Shown here: positions 21,612 through 30,202 of the stretch, piece by piece
Numbering within the stretch: position 1 is the first letter of the stretch
Layout: each line of letters starts with the position of its first letter
NCBI GenBank assembly: GCA_009767595.1
Contig: VSDK01018466.1
Span: 352,403-416,402 of the forward strand
Reading direction: 5' to 3'
DNA length: 64,000 bases
Source of the DNA: Symbiodinium kawagutii
Lineage: Eukaryota; Sar; Dinophyceae; Suessiales; Symbiodiniaceae
Notes under the pieces: model-generated
Told to the model about the DNA's origin: nothing
The model's database searches: none
The model's input: the letters and a program-made list of their open reading frames with translations, nothing else
Program-made: the position numbers and the translations under genes

Positions 21612-21983
21612 ATGGCTGTTCATCGGCGGGCTCCCTGTTCGATGTATTGGATAAAGGGAAGAATGGGGGCGGATTTCTGTGAAATTACTGTTGGATCAGT
21701 TGACATGAGAGGGAAAAGTGCCATGCCTCCAGTAAGTATCCAGAGTCACAAGGTCAACGCTGCATCGCTCCAATTGACGGATGGTTTATCTACGAAGGTC
21801 TGTGGAAAAAATACATATTTGGCACTGGTAATATAACTTCTACAATGTAAAAAAAGGAAAATCATGATGTACTGCCAAAAATGTTGTCTCCCAACAGTGG
21901 ACACCAGGCATGGGCCGGCTGGCTTGGTTGTCAAGCTGAAGTACCTTGCAGATGGGATGTTTTTCCTCGACAACCTGTACTGA
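21612..21983 (+). CDS. candidate two-exon gene fragment
   Basis: An ATG at 21612 opens MAVHRRAPCSMYWIKGRMGA then DFCEITVGSVDMRGKSAMPP, ending exactly at a strong donor GTAAGT (21732). A pyrimidine-rich acceptor (TTGTCTCCCAACAG, ending 21897) precedes a second open stretch VDTRHGPAGLVVKLKYLADG then MFFLDNLY and TGA 21981-21983. The phases of this pair do not match directly, so a middle exon or another acceptor is needed. The family is unknown. Confidence 0.4.
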
Positions 21984-22002
21984 GGTGTGCAGTTGGGCTG
22001 GG

Positions 22003-22122
22003 ATATAACCATGGCTGCTAGCCCTATCAGGTAGCCCGAACCCCGAACACATCATGGTTACATGATATAACCGTGCCCCATGGCTACTAGCCCTGGTAGA
22101 ACCCCGAAGACATCATGGTTAG
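22003..22122. repeat. imperfect ~60-bp tandem duplication
   Basis: GATATAACCATGGCTGCTAG to AACACATCATGGTTA is repeated as GATATAACCGTGCCCCATGG to AAGACATCATGGTTA. Confidence 0.65.
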
Positions 22123-22294
22123 CAGTGACGATCCCTGGGGGTCACCTCCAAATGGCTTGTCTCGCGCATGTTTCGCGAGCCGTGGCTCCGCTAAGGAATG
22201 GAGAGATCTTGGTTTGGCAGTACTCCTCGGTCACATCTCCGGCATCGCCTGAGGTGGACTTGCAGAGTGGAAGCTGGCCCCTGCAAGAGTTATA

Positions 22295-23610
22295 GGTTGA
22301 GTTGATGTATAGAATTAGTATGAATTAGCAGTCAATTGTTATAGATAAACTAATGTATCGTAATATAAGTATTATAAGGATTACTGTAAGTAATATTCGG
22401 AATAGTTCTTGATTTATATCGATCTGTATGGGGTTTGTCCATAAATGGTAGTACCTACTAACCACACAATAATAACCATAATTGATTGGGAACCAGCCAT
22501 AGGGGTACACTATTTGCGGACAAACCTAATCAGATTGATGTAGTTGTTTCATGAGTCAAATATTCGTTTTTCAGAATAAATGTTTCATGCAACTTGATTC
22601 ATAGTCCCATAAATGGCGCACTCGGAATGGACATCCCGCACTGATTTGCACCTTGAACCAAAACGCAACTTGGACCCATTGTGAATTACCTTTGCCCCAC
22701 TTGGCTGAAGCAGGGCTGCATGCTTCTGATCGCTCGAACCCTAACAAAGCGGCAGATAGCGAAAACATTGAAGAAAGACTTCAGTCATGTCTGAGTATCG
22801 TCTTCCCCTGCAGGCCATGACACGGATATTTTCCGGCATTCATACCAGGGTTTGGATGACTTTGAAGCTTTCATGGATGCTAATTTCCGGCCTGCTGTTT
22901 TATACTTTTTGGGGCGGAACCATAGCTTTTCAGTTTTTTTGAGGAGCATATAGTATCTTATTGTCAGATAAACATATAACAGGCGACAGCATGGGCCGAA
23001 AGGAAGCAGGTGAGAGCAAAAGAAAGGCAAGAAGGAAAGTGATGATGAGATAGAGATTCGCGAAAGTGATTAAAGATGGCATGGCGATGCGCCAGCAGAC
23101 AGAAATACCACCACCGAAAAAATTGCCAGCATAGACAAAGAACGCAAAGCGGAAAGCATAAGGCAACACAATCACTAACATACAAAACCACAAGCCAAAA
23201 AACAGCAGACAAAAACACCCGCCAACAAAAACAGAGAGTAAACACCATCAAACAAAAAACATCAGCACGGAAAAACAAACCAGCAGACCCAAGCACCCCA
23301 GAAAAAAAGAGAACCACATTGGTTGACAAACAGATTTGTTCATAGGGGTTGAAACCACCAGCCAGATGATGATGGTGATGAAATTGCCAATATGACGTCG
23401 GGAGGAAGACGTTAATTTTTGGAAGAAAACATATTTTGCAGTTCTGAGGACGAAGGTTAAACTGTTTTGCATCAAAAGATCATTCTTGGTGATATGTTCC
23501 AGGGTTTGATATTTATTCAATTTCTGATGGGATGTTGAAATCCGTAAGAGGATAAACATATGTGTAAAAAGAGTTGGGGACAAGCAAGAAACAACACGTT
23601 TGTTGATGCA
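22295..23610 (+). other. no clear gene
   Basis: Opposed open frames at 22964-23345 are explained by strong strand asymmetry (A-rich plus, T-rich minus). No motif was found in either. Half of an M2 end is near 23330-23365. Confidence 0.4.
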
Positions 23611-23616
23611 ACCCAT

Positions 23617-23718
23617 TTGAGTTTTTCTCAAAATAGTTGACCCTCAAATCATCCCCGGGCATAGTCAGTTTTATATGATCAATGAGTGACTTCAGGGGAC
23701 CCCCATTTTGAGAAAGAC
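23617..23718. mobile_element. M1 TIR element copy j, TSD CCAT
   Basis: TTGAGTTTTTCTCAAAATAG at the left and CCCCCATTTTGAGAAAGAC at the right, flanked by CCAT at 23613-23616 and 23719-23722. Confidence 0.75.
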
Positions 23719-23792
23719 CCATATCACTAGTGTTACATACATCTACCCTCTAGTAAACCAACCTTGCAATGGAAAATCTGCAATTCTAGTTC

Positions 23793-23895
23793 CTGCTTGA
23801 TGGTTTGAAACATTTTTTATTTTCCCTAGTGATTAACAAATGGGTGGTTGACAAGCATATTTTTTATAGGGGTGGTTCAACCCCACCAACCAGTT
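23793..23895. mobile_element. M2 TIR element copy e, 6-bp direct repeat
   Basis: CTGCTTGATGGTTTGAAACA at the left and GGTTCAACCCCACCAACCAG at the right. TAGTTC occurs at 23787-23792 and 23896-23901. The joined sequence TTCTAG/TTCGCTTCCC resembles a 3' splice site. Confidence 0.7.
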
Positions 23896-23898
23896 TAG

Positions 23899-24024
23899 TT
23901 CGCTTCCCAGGGTTTCCCATTTGGAGTGCCGGTGACCACTGGTTGGGTTCACCCCGGCCACTGCTGCCAGTTCACGGAGCGAGAGCAGCTCGAACCTGGT
24001 CAGGCGCAAATGAAGGGATGGTGA
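23899..24024 (+). CDS. candidate terminal exon
   Basis: The open frame FASQGFPFGVPVTTGWVHPG continues HCCQFTEREQLEPGQAQMKG and ends TGA near 24022. It starts directly at the right flank of an M2 element. The product is unknown. Confidence 0.35.
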   Translation, partial: FASQGFPFGVPVTTGWVHPGHCCQFTEREQLEPGQAQMKGW

Positions 24025-24252
24025 TTATATTGTTTTGCGTGTTGAACATTTCCATGGCTTATGAGTTTTATTTAGTTTTTTTCATGGGTATTTGTACGGT
24101 TTGGTCGAGTTTTATAAGGTTTTGAAGGGTTTTATAGCTTTTATAAGGTTTTATTTTGTTTAAAAGGTTTTATAGGGTTTTGGAAGGTTTGCAACCATTG
24201 ATCATGGTTTATCATAGGGGATGACACTTACCCAAACGATGGCCGATGATTA

Positions 24253-24353
24253 GGGGGTTCTCAAAATACTGGTGCCCCAAAGATATGGTTGGTTCATTGC
24301 TATGAATGGTTAATATTGGATGATTTGGGGGGCCTCTATTTTGAGAAACCACC
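24253..24353. mobile_element. M1 TIR element copy k
   Basis: GGGGGTTCTCAAAATACTGG at the left and CCTCTATTTTGAGAAACCACC at the right. It lies 150 bp upstream of the YR retroelement. Confidence 0.75.
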
Positions 24354-24504
24354 GCCTATGAATGATGGATTTGTCGTGACATAGGGTATTTTGGGATGTG
24401 TCATTGCTCATGTTTTCGAACCAACAACATCATAGATCACACATAGATTTGCGATGCACTGTAGTTGTCATGGTGAAAGACAAATACATGAGGTAAGTAA
24501 ACAC

Positions 24505-24565
24505 ATGGTAGATCACTAGTGAGATTTATACACGACACAAGCTGCCCGATGCGAGTTTTCGGCTC
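24505..24565 (+). repeat. A1 terminal repeat
   Basis: Sixty-one bases starting ATGGTAGATCACTAGTGAG and ending TTTTCGGCTC, identical to A2 at 31342-31402. Confidence 0.95.
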
Positions 24566-24788
24566 ACAGCTGGAAGCGCAGGCCCCCCTCACCCACCGGT
24601 ATCCTAGTGGCTAGGCCCTTGAGGGCAAGCTGCGTTGGTAGGGTGGGTTGAGGTGGGGCCTAGGAAGGTTGGATTTGGTTCCGGGTGTGCCCTTCTTCCC
24701 GAAGAGGTTGGGGAGTGCCACCCACTGATTGCCTCTGTGAGGTGATCCTGCCCCACTCTATAGAGGGTGGAGGTGTGACCAGAGGGTC
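24566..24788 (+). other. 5' leader of the retroelement
   Basis: A GC-rich, G-rich leader between A1 and the first Gag ATG. No ORF of note. It presumably carries promoter and primer-related sequence, but none is recognisable. Confidence 0.5.
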
Positions 24789-26117
24789 ATGCAGGCCTTG
24801 GTCAGGCGGGGTGAAGCTCTAGGTCTGACCCAAGAGGAGGTAGACCAAGCCCTCGCTCTGAACCGTCCAGCTACAGAGCTGGCATGGGTGGCAAGCCCAG
24901 ACCTGGCAGGTAGGGCACCACAGGTGGCAAGGGAAGTCCTAGAGACCGGAAGGGTCTTGGAGTATGAATGCTACGATGATGCATTCCGGCCACAAGGAAG
25001 AGCTGTGGTTACCCTACGAGAATGGGAAGAGGCCGATCGTGGCCTTTTCTTGGGCACACACGGACCGAGCAGTGATGGGTACAAGTACTTCGTGGATTCC
25101 CAGATGGGAAAGGACGGAGGCTTGTACCACATCTGTGAAGGACCCGCCTCCAAGTGTAAGGTGAGGAAGAGGCGTGGTGACAACCGGGTGCTCATCCACA
25201 TAGATAAGTGGAGAATGCTGACTCCGGCGGTCATGCTGGAGATTCCCTACTTGAAAGCCATGGGAGAGCAGCTGGGACTCCAGGTACTTGGAGAGGCAGC
25301 TAGGGACAAGAAGCAAGTTGCACCCAGGGCCCCAGAGACGGGTTTGGATGCGGCGGTGCAGGCTGCAGCTGCAGCAGCACCAAGGGGGGAGGATGTGGAT
25401 CCGGAGAAGGAAAAGAAAAAGAGAGATAGGAGCCGCACTCCGCCCACTGGGAGAGAAGACTTTGGTGAGTTCCTCGAAAAGCAGGCTTCAAGACAGAGAG
25501 CCCGCCAGCGTCAAAAGAAAAAGAAGGAAACGAAGAAGCACCGTGAAGGAGGTGCAAAGAAGAAGAAAAGCAAAGGACACCGCGCAGAGGCCAGCAGTGG
25601 GTCGAGCGTGGAGTCGAGTTCTTCGGATTTTCAACTGGCCCCAGTCCGGGGGGGTCAGGAAATCTGGAGACTAGCCCAAAAGAAACCCGGACACCTCACC
25701 CAGAAAGCTCTGGGGGAAATGACGCGGTACTTAGCGAACAGGACCGAAGAGGAACAGACCGAGGAGCGATGGAAGGGTCAACGGGTGATGGCCTATTTGA
25801 ACCAGATTACCTTCGCGACTCATCCCCCGAGTCAAGTGGGGCTGAGAACCTCACGCGAGATGACCACCATCGCCGTGACCTTAGATCACATCCTATCAGG
25901 CCGTCTGTGCCAAGCGTCGGATACGCTCATTCAACGCTTCAAAGCCTTAGAAACCTCATTGGGGGAAGGCGGATGGAGGATGGGGAAGCACTTGGAACTG
26001 ATCCCCCAACCTCTGGCCAGTCTCGTGCAGGACGAAGAAATCGAGATGGCCGCTCGCAAAGAGATGAGGGCGTTGAAGCTGAAGGAGTCCTTGGCGAAAG
26101 GAGGAAAGAACAAATAG
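24789..26117 (+). CDS. gag: Gag-like ORF1 of YR retroelement
   Basis: 442 codons from the ATG at 24789, the first good start after the leader. Its role is inferred from position, as the nucleocapsid-type first ORF of the retroelement. Residues 1-190 look globular (LTQEEVDQALAL near the start, GYKYFVDSQM and HIDKWRMLTP inside). Residues 200-265 are strongly basic with Lys runs, residues 268-281 are a Ser cluster, and 300-442 look helical (TLIQRFKALETSLGEGGWRM). No CCHC zinc knuckle is visible. It ends at an amber TAG after GGKNK, but the same frame stays open for another 133 codons (see 26118-26516), so the TAG may be readthrough or a lesion. The last third overlaps the open frame of Pol. Confidence 0.75.
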   Translation: MQALVRRGEALGLTQEEVDQALALNRPATELAWVASPDLAGRAPQVAREVLETGRVLEYECYDDAFRPQGRAVVTLREWEEADRGLFLGTHGPSSDGYKYFVDSQMGKDGGLYHICEGPASKCKVRKRRGDNRVLIHIDKWRMLTPAVMLEIPYLKAMGEQLGLQVLGEAARDKKQVAPRAPETGLDAAVQAAAAAAPRGEDVDPEKEKKKRDRSRTPPTGREDFGEFLEKQASRQRARQRQKKKKETKKHREGGAKKKKSKGHRAEASSGSSVESSSSDFQLAPVRGGQEIWRLAQKKPGHLTQKALGEMTRYLANRTEEEQTEERWKGQRVMAYLNQITFATHPPSQVGLRTSREMTTIAVTLDHILSGRLCQASDTLIQRFKALETSLGEGGWRMGKHLELIPQPLASLVQDEEIEMAARKEMRALKLKESLAKGGKNK

Positions 26118-29100
26118 GGGGAAGGCAGCGGGTCTCCAGAAGGGCTGAGGAGATCCGTGAGTCCTCAGAAAGAGAGCCCAAGAGGATACCCCCCTCAGAG
26201 GAAGCTGGAGGAGGAAAGCAAAGTCAAGATGAAGGACAGAGCGAAGGAGGTAAGCTTCGACGAGGACAAGATAGAAAAGGATCGGTTGGAGGGCCTCGAG
26301 AGGAGAAAAGCCGCTCTCCGCCTTCCCAGTCCGCCACCAGGACAGTCCACTACGGGTGGAGGTCCGGAGATGAAAGGAGGCACAAAAGGGAAGCCGTGGT
26401 GGCAGAGAAAGCGACCCAAGGGGAAAGGAAAAGGAAAGGAGCGTTCCCAGAGCCCGAAGCAAAGAGAGGAGGAAGCCCTGGCCGGAGACGAGAAGAGGAG
26501 AGTGGAGATGAGGTGACACCAGGTAAAGTGAAAGACCTAGTTGAATGGCTCCGAGACAATGATGGCCAGCACCTTACGGCAGCCCAGGTGTCACAACACA
26601 TCATCATTCAGGCCATCACCCTCAATGGTGGCTTTGGACAATTGTTGGAGATGTCGCTGAGGCCGACGAGGGGGTCAGGAGGCCGAGTGCGGAACCTGAT
26701 GCCTCTGCCCCTGTGGCCCGATTCAAGAACGGCCATTGAGGAAGTGGTCCAAAGCATGAGGTACAGGGACAGACCCGGTGAGTGGAGGTCCCGAGGTGAA
26801 ACGAAGAGCCGGGCAAACAAGGCTCTTAGAGTGGAAGGCCTTCTAAGGTGGCATGGATTGGTGGTGATCGGGTTGAATTATCTCCATGCAGGAGGCAGCA
26901 TTGAAGCTGGGAGAGCTCCGCCTGGAGGTATGGCCACCGTGGCACAGGAGAAGGCTCTCCTCCGCATCTGGGAGATGGTGAAAATCTTTGTGGACGAGAA
27001 AGAGCCGAAGAAAGGAGTGCCTCGAACGCCATCGGGGGATTGGAGTCAAGAACTGGAGAAGTTGAAGATATCCTATGGTGGCGAAGTGACGGAAAAGGCA
27101 AGGCCTCTGACGTTGGAGCAGATCCTCCCCGGTCTACCAAGTGTGGAGCACGGAGGTTTAGTTGATTTGCTGGAGGTGGTTGACGAAAAGATGCAGAAGA
27201 AGCTGCTCCACCCAGAGCATATGGTGAGAGAAGATATCCCAGAAGAAATCCCCAGGCCTCAAGTGATGTGCGGGGATGATGAGTGGGAGAAAATTGTGAA
27301 GGCTCTCTATGAAAGGAAGTTGGTGGAGCCCATTGAACAACACCCCGTAGTTCAGGGAGAGAAGGTCCTGAATGGAGCTTTTGGGGTGGTCAAACCGGAC
27401 CGCTTCACAGACAGTGGAGAGCCCATCCTGAGGATGATTTTTGATTTGAGGGCCAGCAACACCATTTTGGATCAGCTGGAGGGAGACGTGAGGACCCTCA
27501 GTGGAGCAGCTGGGTTCCAGAAGCTGCTCATTGAAGAAGGAAACCAGGTGTTGGTTTCCGGAGATGATTTGACGGCGGCCTTCTACCTTTTCAGGTTGCC
27601 GAAAGGATGGGCCCAGTACATGGCCTTGAGGAAACCAGTGAAGAAGTCCCTGTTCAAAGAGGGGGCTGAAGGGACAACCATGGTAGGAGTGTGTGTCCTG
27701 CCGATGGGTTGGAACAGCGCTGTGGCAATCATGCAGCATGCCCACAGGCAACTTGCGTTGCGCTCTGAGTTGAGACATGGGGCGGCTTTGTGGTCCAGGG
27801 CTGAGATCCGTAGGGATTCAGTCTTTCCGGACTTGGATGAGTCCCCTGCCTGGACCATCTATTTGGATGACACTACGGTCTTGGAGAAGGTTGCAGATGA
27901 AGTGGCGCAGGAGATTGCCGCTCAGCCAGCAGAGGAACAAGAAAGGATGAGAGCAGTCTATGCGTGGTGGGGGATACCCACAAACAAAGCCAAGACCCTA
28001 GAGAGGGTTAGGTCATGTGAAAGGCTGGGAGCGGTGTTGGATGGAGAGAAAGGGGTCCTGAGGGCCAGCACTAAAAGATCACTGGACCTGATAGGACTAG
28101 GTGGTTTCATCCGAAGCGACAGAAAGGCCACCAAGAAGACCCTTCAAATCTACGCTGGGAAAGCTGTTCACATCCTGCAGTTCAGACGTCCTCTCTTCTC
28201 GGTCTTGGATCACTTGTTCAAGACCATCACTCGTGGGCAGGAGAGGCCAGTGCTGAGCACCGGTACCTGCAACGAGATGATTCTGCTGGAGTCACTGTTG
28301 CCGGTGGCTCAATGTAATTTGAGGGCCCGGCTGGATCCTGTTGTCACAGCCAGTGACGCGTGTGAAACAGGAGGAGGAGCTTGTTTCGCCAGCAGACTGA
28401 GCAGGTTGGGAGAAGAAGAGCTTAGAAAGCTCATGGAGGAGGAGGAGCCGGCCAATCACGAGATCAGCGACCAGTTCCACGAGGAAGAGCAGAAGGTCTT
28501 GGTGGTGGACCTCTTCGCTGGATTGGGAGGCCTTCAGAGGAGTTTGGAACTGGCTGGCGTGAAACCAGTTTTCAAGGTGGCCGTGGAGAAGGACAAAGCA
28601 TGCAGGAGATGTTTGAGAAAGCAATTTCCGGGACTTGAGTTGGTGAGTGACATCAGAAGTGTGGATCCGAAGATGATCCGCGGGTGGCTGAAGAAATGCC
28701 CAGAGGTGGATGGTATCATCTGCGGTGGGGGAAGTCCATGTCAAGGGCTGTCCCAACTATCCGTAGACAGGCAGCATTTGGATGACCCGCGGTCAGCCTT
28801 GTTCTTTGACATGGCCAAGGTCATGCAGATGGTCGAGGCAGAGGCAAGGAGAGAAGGACTCTGGATCATCAAGTTTTGTGAGAATGTGGTGCCCGATGGG
28901 GCAGACATTCGAATGATGTCCAGTGAACTGGATATGAGGCCAGTGCTGGTAGATGCACAGGCGCTATCCAGAGTGCGAAGGCCAAGGCTGTTCTGGTTCT
29001 CAGTGCCTTTGATCATGCACGAGGAAGTCGAGAGGTATGAAGAGACAGACTATGACGTCATGGTCTATGGCACCCAGACGGAGGAAATGAAGTACATCCT

Positions 29101-30202
29101 CGATGAAGGATGGAAATGGCCTAAGGGGGAATCAGACCCAAAGGCCAGATTTCCCACGTTCACCAGAGCTATCCCCAGAGCGAAACCCCCAAAGAAGCCA
29201 GCTGGGTTGGAGCACACACCAGCCGAAGCACAGGAGCGCTGGCGTCTTCACAGTTTCCGGTTCCCTCCGTACACTTACAAGGAGGAATTTGTGGTGCAGC
29301 ACGAATCAGGCCAGAAAAGGGTGTTGAATGCAAACGAGCGAGAGCTCTTGATGGGCTTTGCTCGCGGGCACACCTTGAGCTTGACAAAGAAGATTCCTGA
29401 GTCCCTTGAAGAGGAACGGGAACTGGAAGATCTGAGATTAGCCGCTCTGGGAAATTCGTTTCACTGTTTGGTATTTGCATGTGTACTGGACCACATTTTG
29501 TGGTCGTTTGGGGTGAAGAGCCTAAAAGGCCATCACCTGATTGCTGCGGAAGCAGAGCAGGAACGCCAAGACAGCTTTGCCAAAGCCAGAGCCTTTCCAG
29601 AGGCTGATGCTTTGAGTGACCAGTCCGCGATGGATGTCCAGCTGCCAGACCAAGAAGGCTTATCCGAGGCAGAAGCCTTTGCGATGGAAGAAATGCAGCC
29701 TCGAATGCAACTCTCAGACCTCACCAAGATGAAGGAAGTTACCAAAGCTGACCTGAGGCTTTGCACCGTGATGGTGAATGCATTCATGAGACGTCAGGAG
29801 TACAGAGGCTCTGACGTGAGGCTCGATGTTGGGACGTTGTATCGCCCAAACTGCTGCGCCAGGGCAACAGTCAATGCCCATCGTTGGCTCTGGCATGAGA
29901 TCCATCACTACAGGTTTGAACGTGAAGAACACATCAACGTTCTCGAGCTCAGAGCCTACCTGCATACACTAGAGTGGAGATTACGAAATGCAGGTTTTGG
30001 TGACGCACGGGCATTGCATCTCTGCGATAGCCAAGTCGTCATTGCAGTTTGCACAAAGGGACGCAGTTCGTCGAGGCAGTTGAACAGACTGCTGCAAAAG
30101 CTTGGAGCCATGACCATTGCAGGAGGTGTTTACCCAATCCTTGCCTGGATTGAGTCCCATCTCAATCCAGCAGATGGGCCTAGCCGCTATTATGAGCGGT
30201 AG
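25769..30202 (+). CDS. pol: Pol: reverse transcriptase, C5 DNA methyltransferase, RNase H
   Basis: Open from 25769 (1477 codons). Residues 1 to about 250 overlap Gag in another frame and are probably untranslated, so Pol most likely begins near 26500 (SGDEVTPGKVKDLVEWLRDN) by frameshift or reinitiation. Reverse transcriptase: RMIFDLRASN (~555), SGDDLTAAFY (~597, motif A), LPMGWNSA (~644, motif B), YLDD (698-701, motif C), then AWWGIPTNKAKTLE. At 860-875, VTASDACETGGGACF resembles the first strand of RNase H with its Asp (863). The methyltransferase follows: DLFAGLGG (914, motif I), VEKD, GGGSPCQGLS (Cys 991, motif IV), ENVV (1038, motif VI), QALSRVRRPRLFWF (1064, motif VIII), ELLMGFARGHT (1195, motif IX) and LAALGNSF (1226, motif X). 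RNase H then resumes: NVLELRA (Glu 1393), LCDSQVV (Asp 1420), SHLNPADGPSR (Asp 1469). All key catalytic residues appear present. Role: copies the RNA to DNA. The methyltransferase may modify the element's own DNA (inference). Confidence 0.9.
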   Translation: MEGSTGDGLFEPDYLRDSSPESSGAENLTRDDHHRRDLRSHPIRPSVPSVGYAHSTLQSLRNLIGGRRMEDGEALGTDPPTSGQSRAGRRNRDGRSQRDEGVEAEGVLGERRKEQIGGRQRVSRRAEEIRESSEREPKRIPPSEEAGGGKQSQDEGQSEGGKLRRGQDRKGSVGGPREEKSRSPPSQSATRTVHYGWRSGDERRHKREAVVAEKATQGERKRKGAFPEPEAKRGGSPGRRREEESGDEVTPGKVKDLVEWLRDNDGQHLTAAQVSQHIIIQAITLNGGFGQLLEMSLRPTRGSGGRVRNLMPLPLWPDSRTAIEEVVQSMRYRDRPGEWRSRGETKSRANKALRVEGLLRWHGLVVIGLNYLHAGGSIEAGRAPPGGMATVAQEKALLRIWEMVKIFVDEKEPKKGVPRTPSGDWSQELEKLKISYGGEVTEKARPLTLEQILPGLPSVEHGGLVDLLEVVDEKMQKKLLHPEHMVREDIPEEIPRPQVMCGDDEWEKIVKALYERKLVEPIEQHPVVQGEKVLNGAFGVVKPDRFTDSGEPILRMIFDLRASNTILDQLEGDVRTLSGAAGFQKLLIEEGNQVLVSGDDLTAAFYLFRLPKGWAQYMALRKPVKKSLFKEGAEGTTMVGVCVLPMGWNSAVAIMQHAHRQLALRSELRHGAALWSRAEIRRDSVFPDLDESPAWTIYLDDTTVLEKVADEVAQEIAAQPAEEQERMRAVYAWWGIPTNKAKTLERVRSCERLGAVLDGEKGVLRASTKRSLDLIGLGGFIRSDRKATKKTLQIYAGKAVHILQFRRPLFSVLDHLFKTITRGQERPVLSTGTCNEMILLESLLPVAQCNLRARLDPVVTASDACETGGGACFASRLSRLGEEELRKLMEEEEPANHEISDQFHEEEQKVLVVDLFAGLGGLQRSLELAGVKPVFKVAVEKDKACRRCLRKQFPGLELVSDIRSVDPKMIRGWLKKCPEVDGIICGGGSPCQGLSQLSVDRQHLDDPRSALFFDMAKVMQMVEAEARREGLWIIKFCENVVPDGADIRMMSSELDMRPVLVDAQALSRVRRPRLFWFSVPLIMHEEVERYEETDYDVMVYGTQTEEMKYILDEGWKWPKGESDPKARFPTFTRAIPRAKPPKKPAGLEHTPAEAQERWRLHSFRFPPYTYKEEFVVQHESGQKRVLNANERELLMGFARGHTLSLTKKIPESLEEERELEDLRLAALGNSFHCLVFACVLDHILWSFGVKSLKGHHLIAAEAEQERQDSFAKARAFPEADALSDQSAMDVQLPDQEGLSEAEAFAMEEMQPRMQLSDLTKMKEVTKADLRLCTVMVNAFMRRQEYRGSDVRLDVGTLYRPNCCARATVNAHRWLWHEIHHYRFEREEHINVLELRAYLHTLEWRLRNAGFGDARALHLCDSQVVIAVCTKGRSSSRQLNRLLQKLGAMTIAGGVYPILAWIESHLNPADGPSRYYER
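26118..26516 (+). CDS. continuation of the Gag frame after amber codon
   Basis: Directly after TAG 26115-26117 the ORF1 frame continues GEGSGSPEGLRRSVSPQKES, later VSFDEDKIEKDRLEGLERRK, then a PPGQ segment and a Lys/Gly run KGKGKGKE, ending TGA 26514-26516. This composition fits a nucleic-acid-binding Gag tail better than the Arg/Glu/Gly/Ser-rich reading of the overlapping Pol frame. An in-frame stop with coding on both sides suggests readthrough or a recent nonsense mutation. ATGAGGTGA at the end sits where Pol expression would have to switch frame. Confidence 0.6.
   Translation, partial: GEGSGSPEGLRRSVSPQKESPRGYPPQRKLEEESKVKMKDRAKEVSFDEDKIEKDRLEGLERRKAALRLPSPPPGQSTTGGGPEMKGGTKGKPWWQRKRPKGKGKGKERSQSPKQREEEALAGDEKRRVEMR

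Noticed and set aside
22964-23345. Opposed open frames of 121 and 89 codons
   Set aside because: Strong strand asymmetry (A-rich versus T-rich) explains both. No motif was found.
25769-26500. N-terminal ~245 codons of the Pol open frame as real protein
   Set aside because: The composition is Arg/Gly/Ser/Glu-rich, as expected of a shifted reading of K/E-rich Gag, and the Gag frame is open across the same bases. Kept in the feature only as open frame.
26350-28756. Several minus-strand frames of 70-206 codons under Pol
   Set aside because: They are antisense shadows of the Pol reading frame. The plus frame carries clear RT and methyltransferase motifs.
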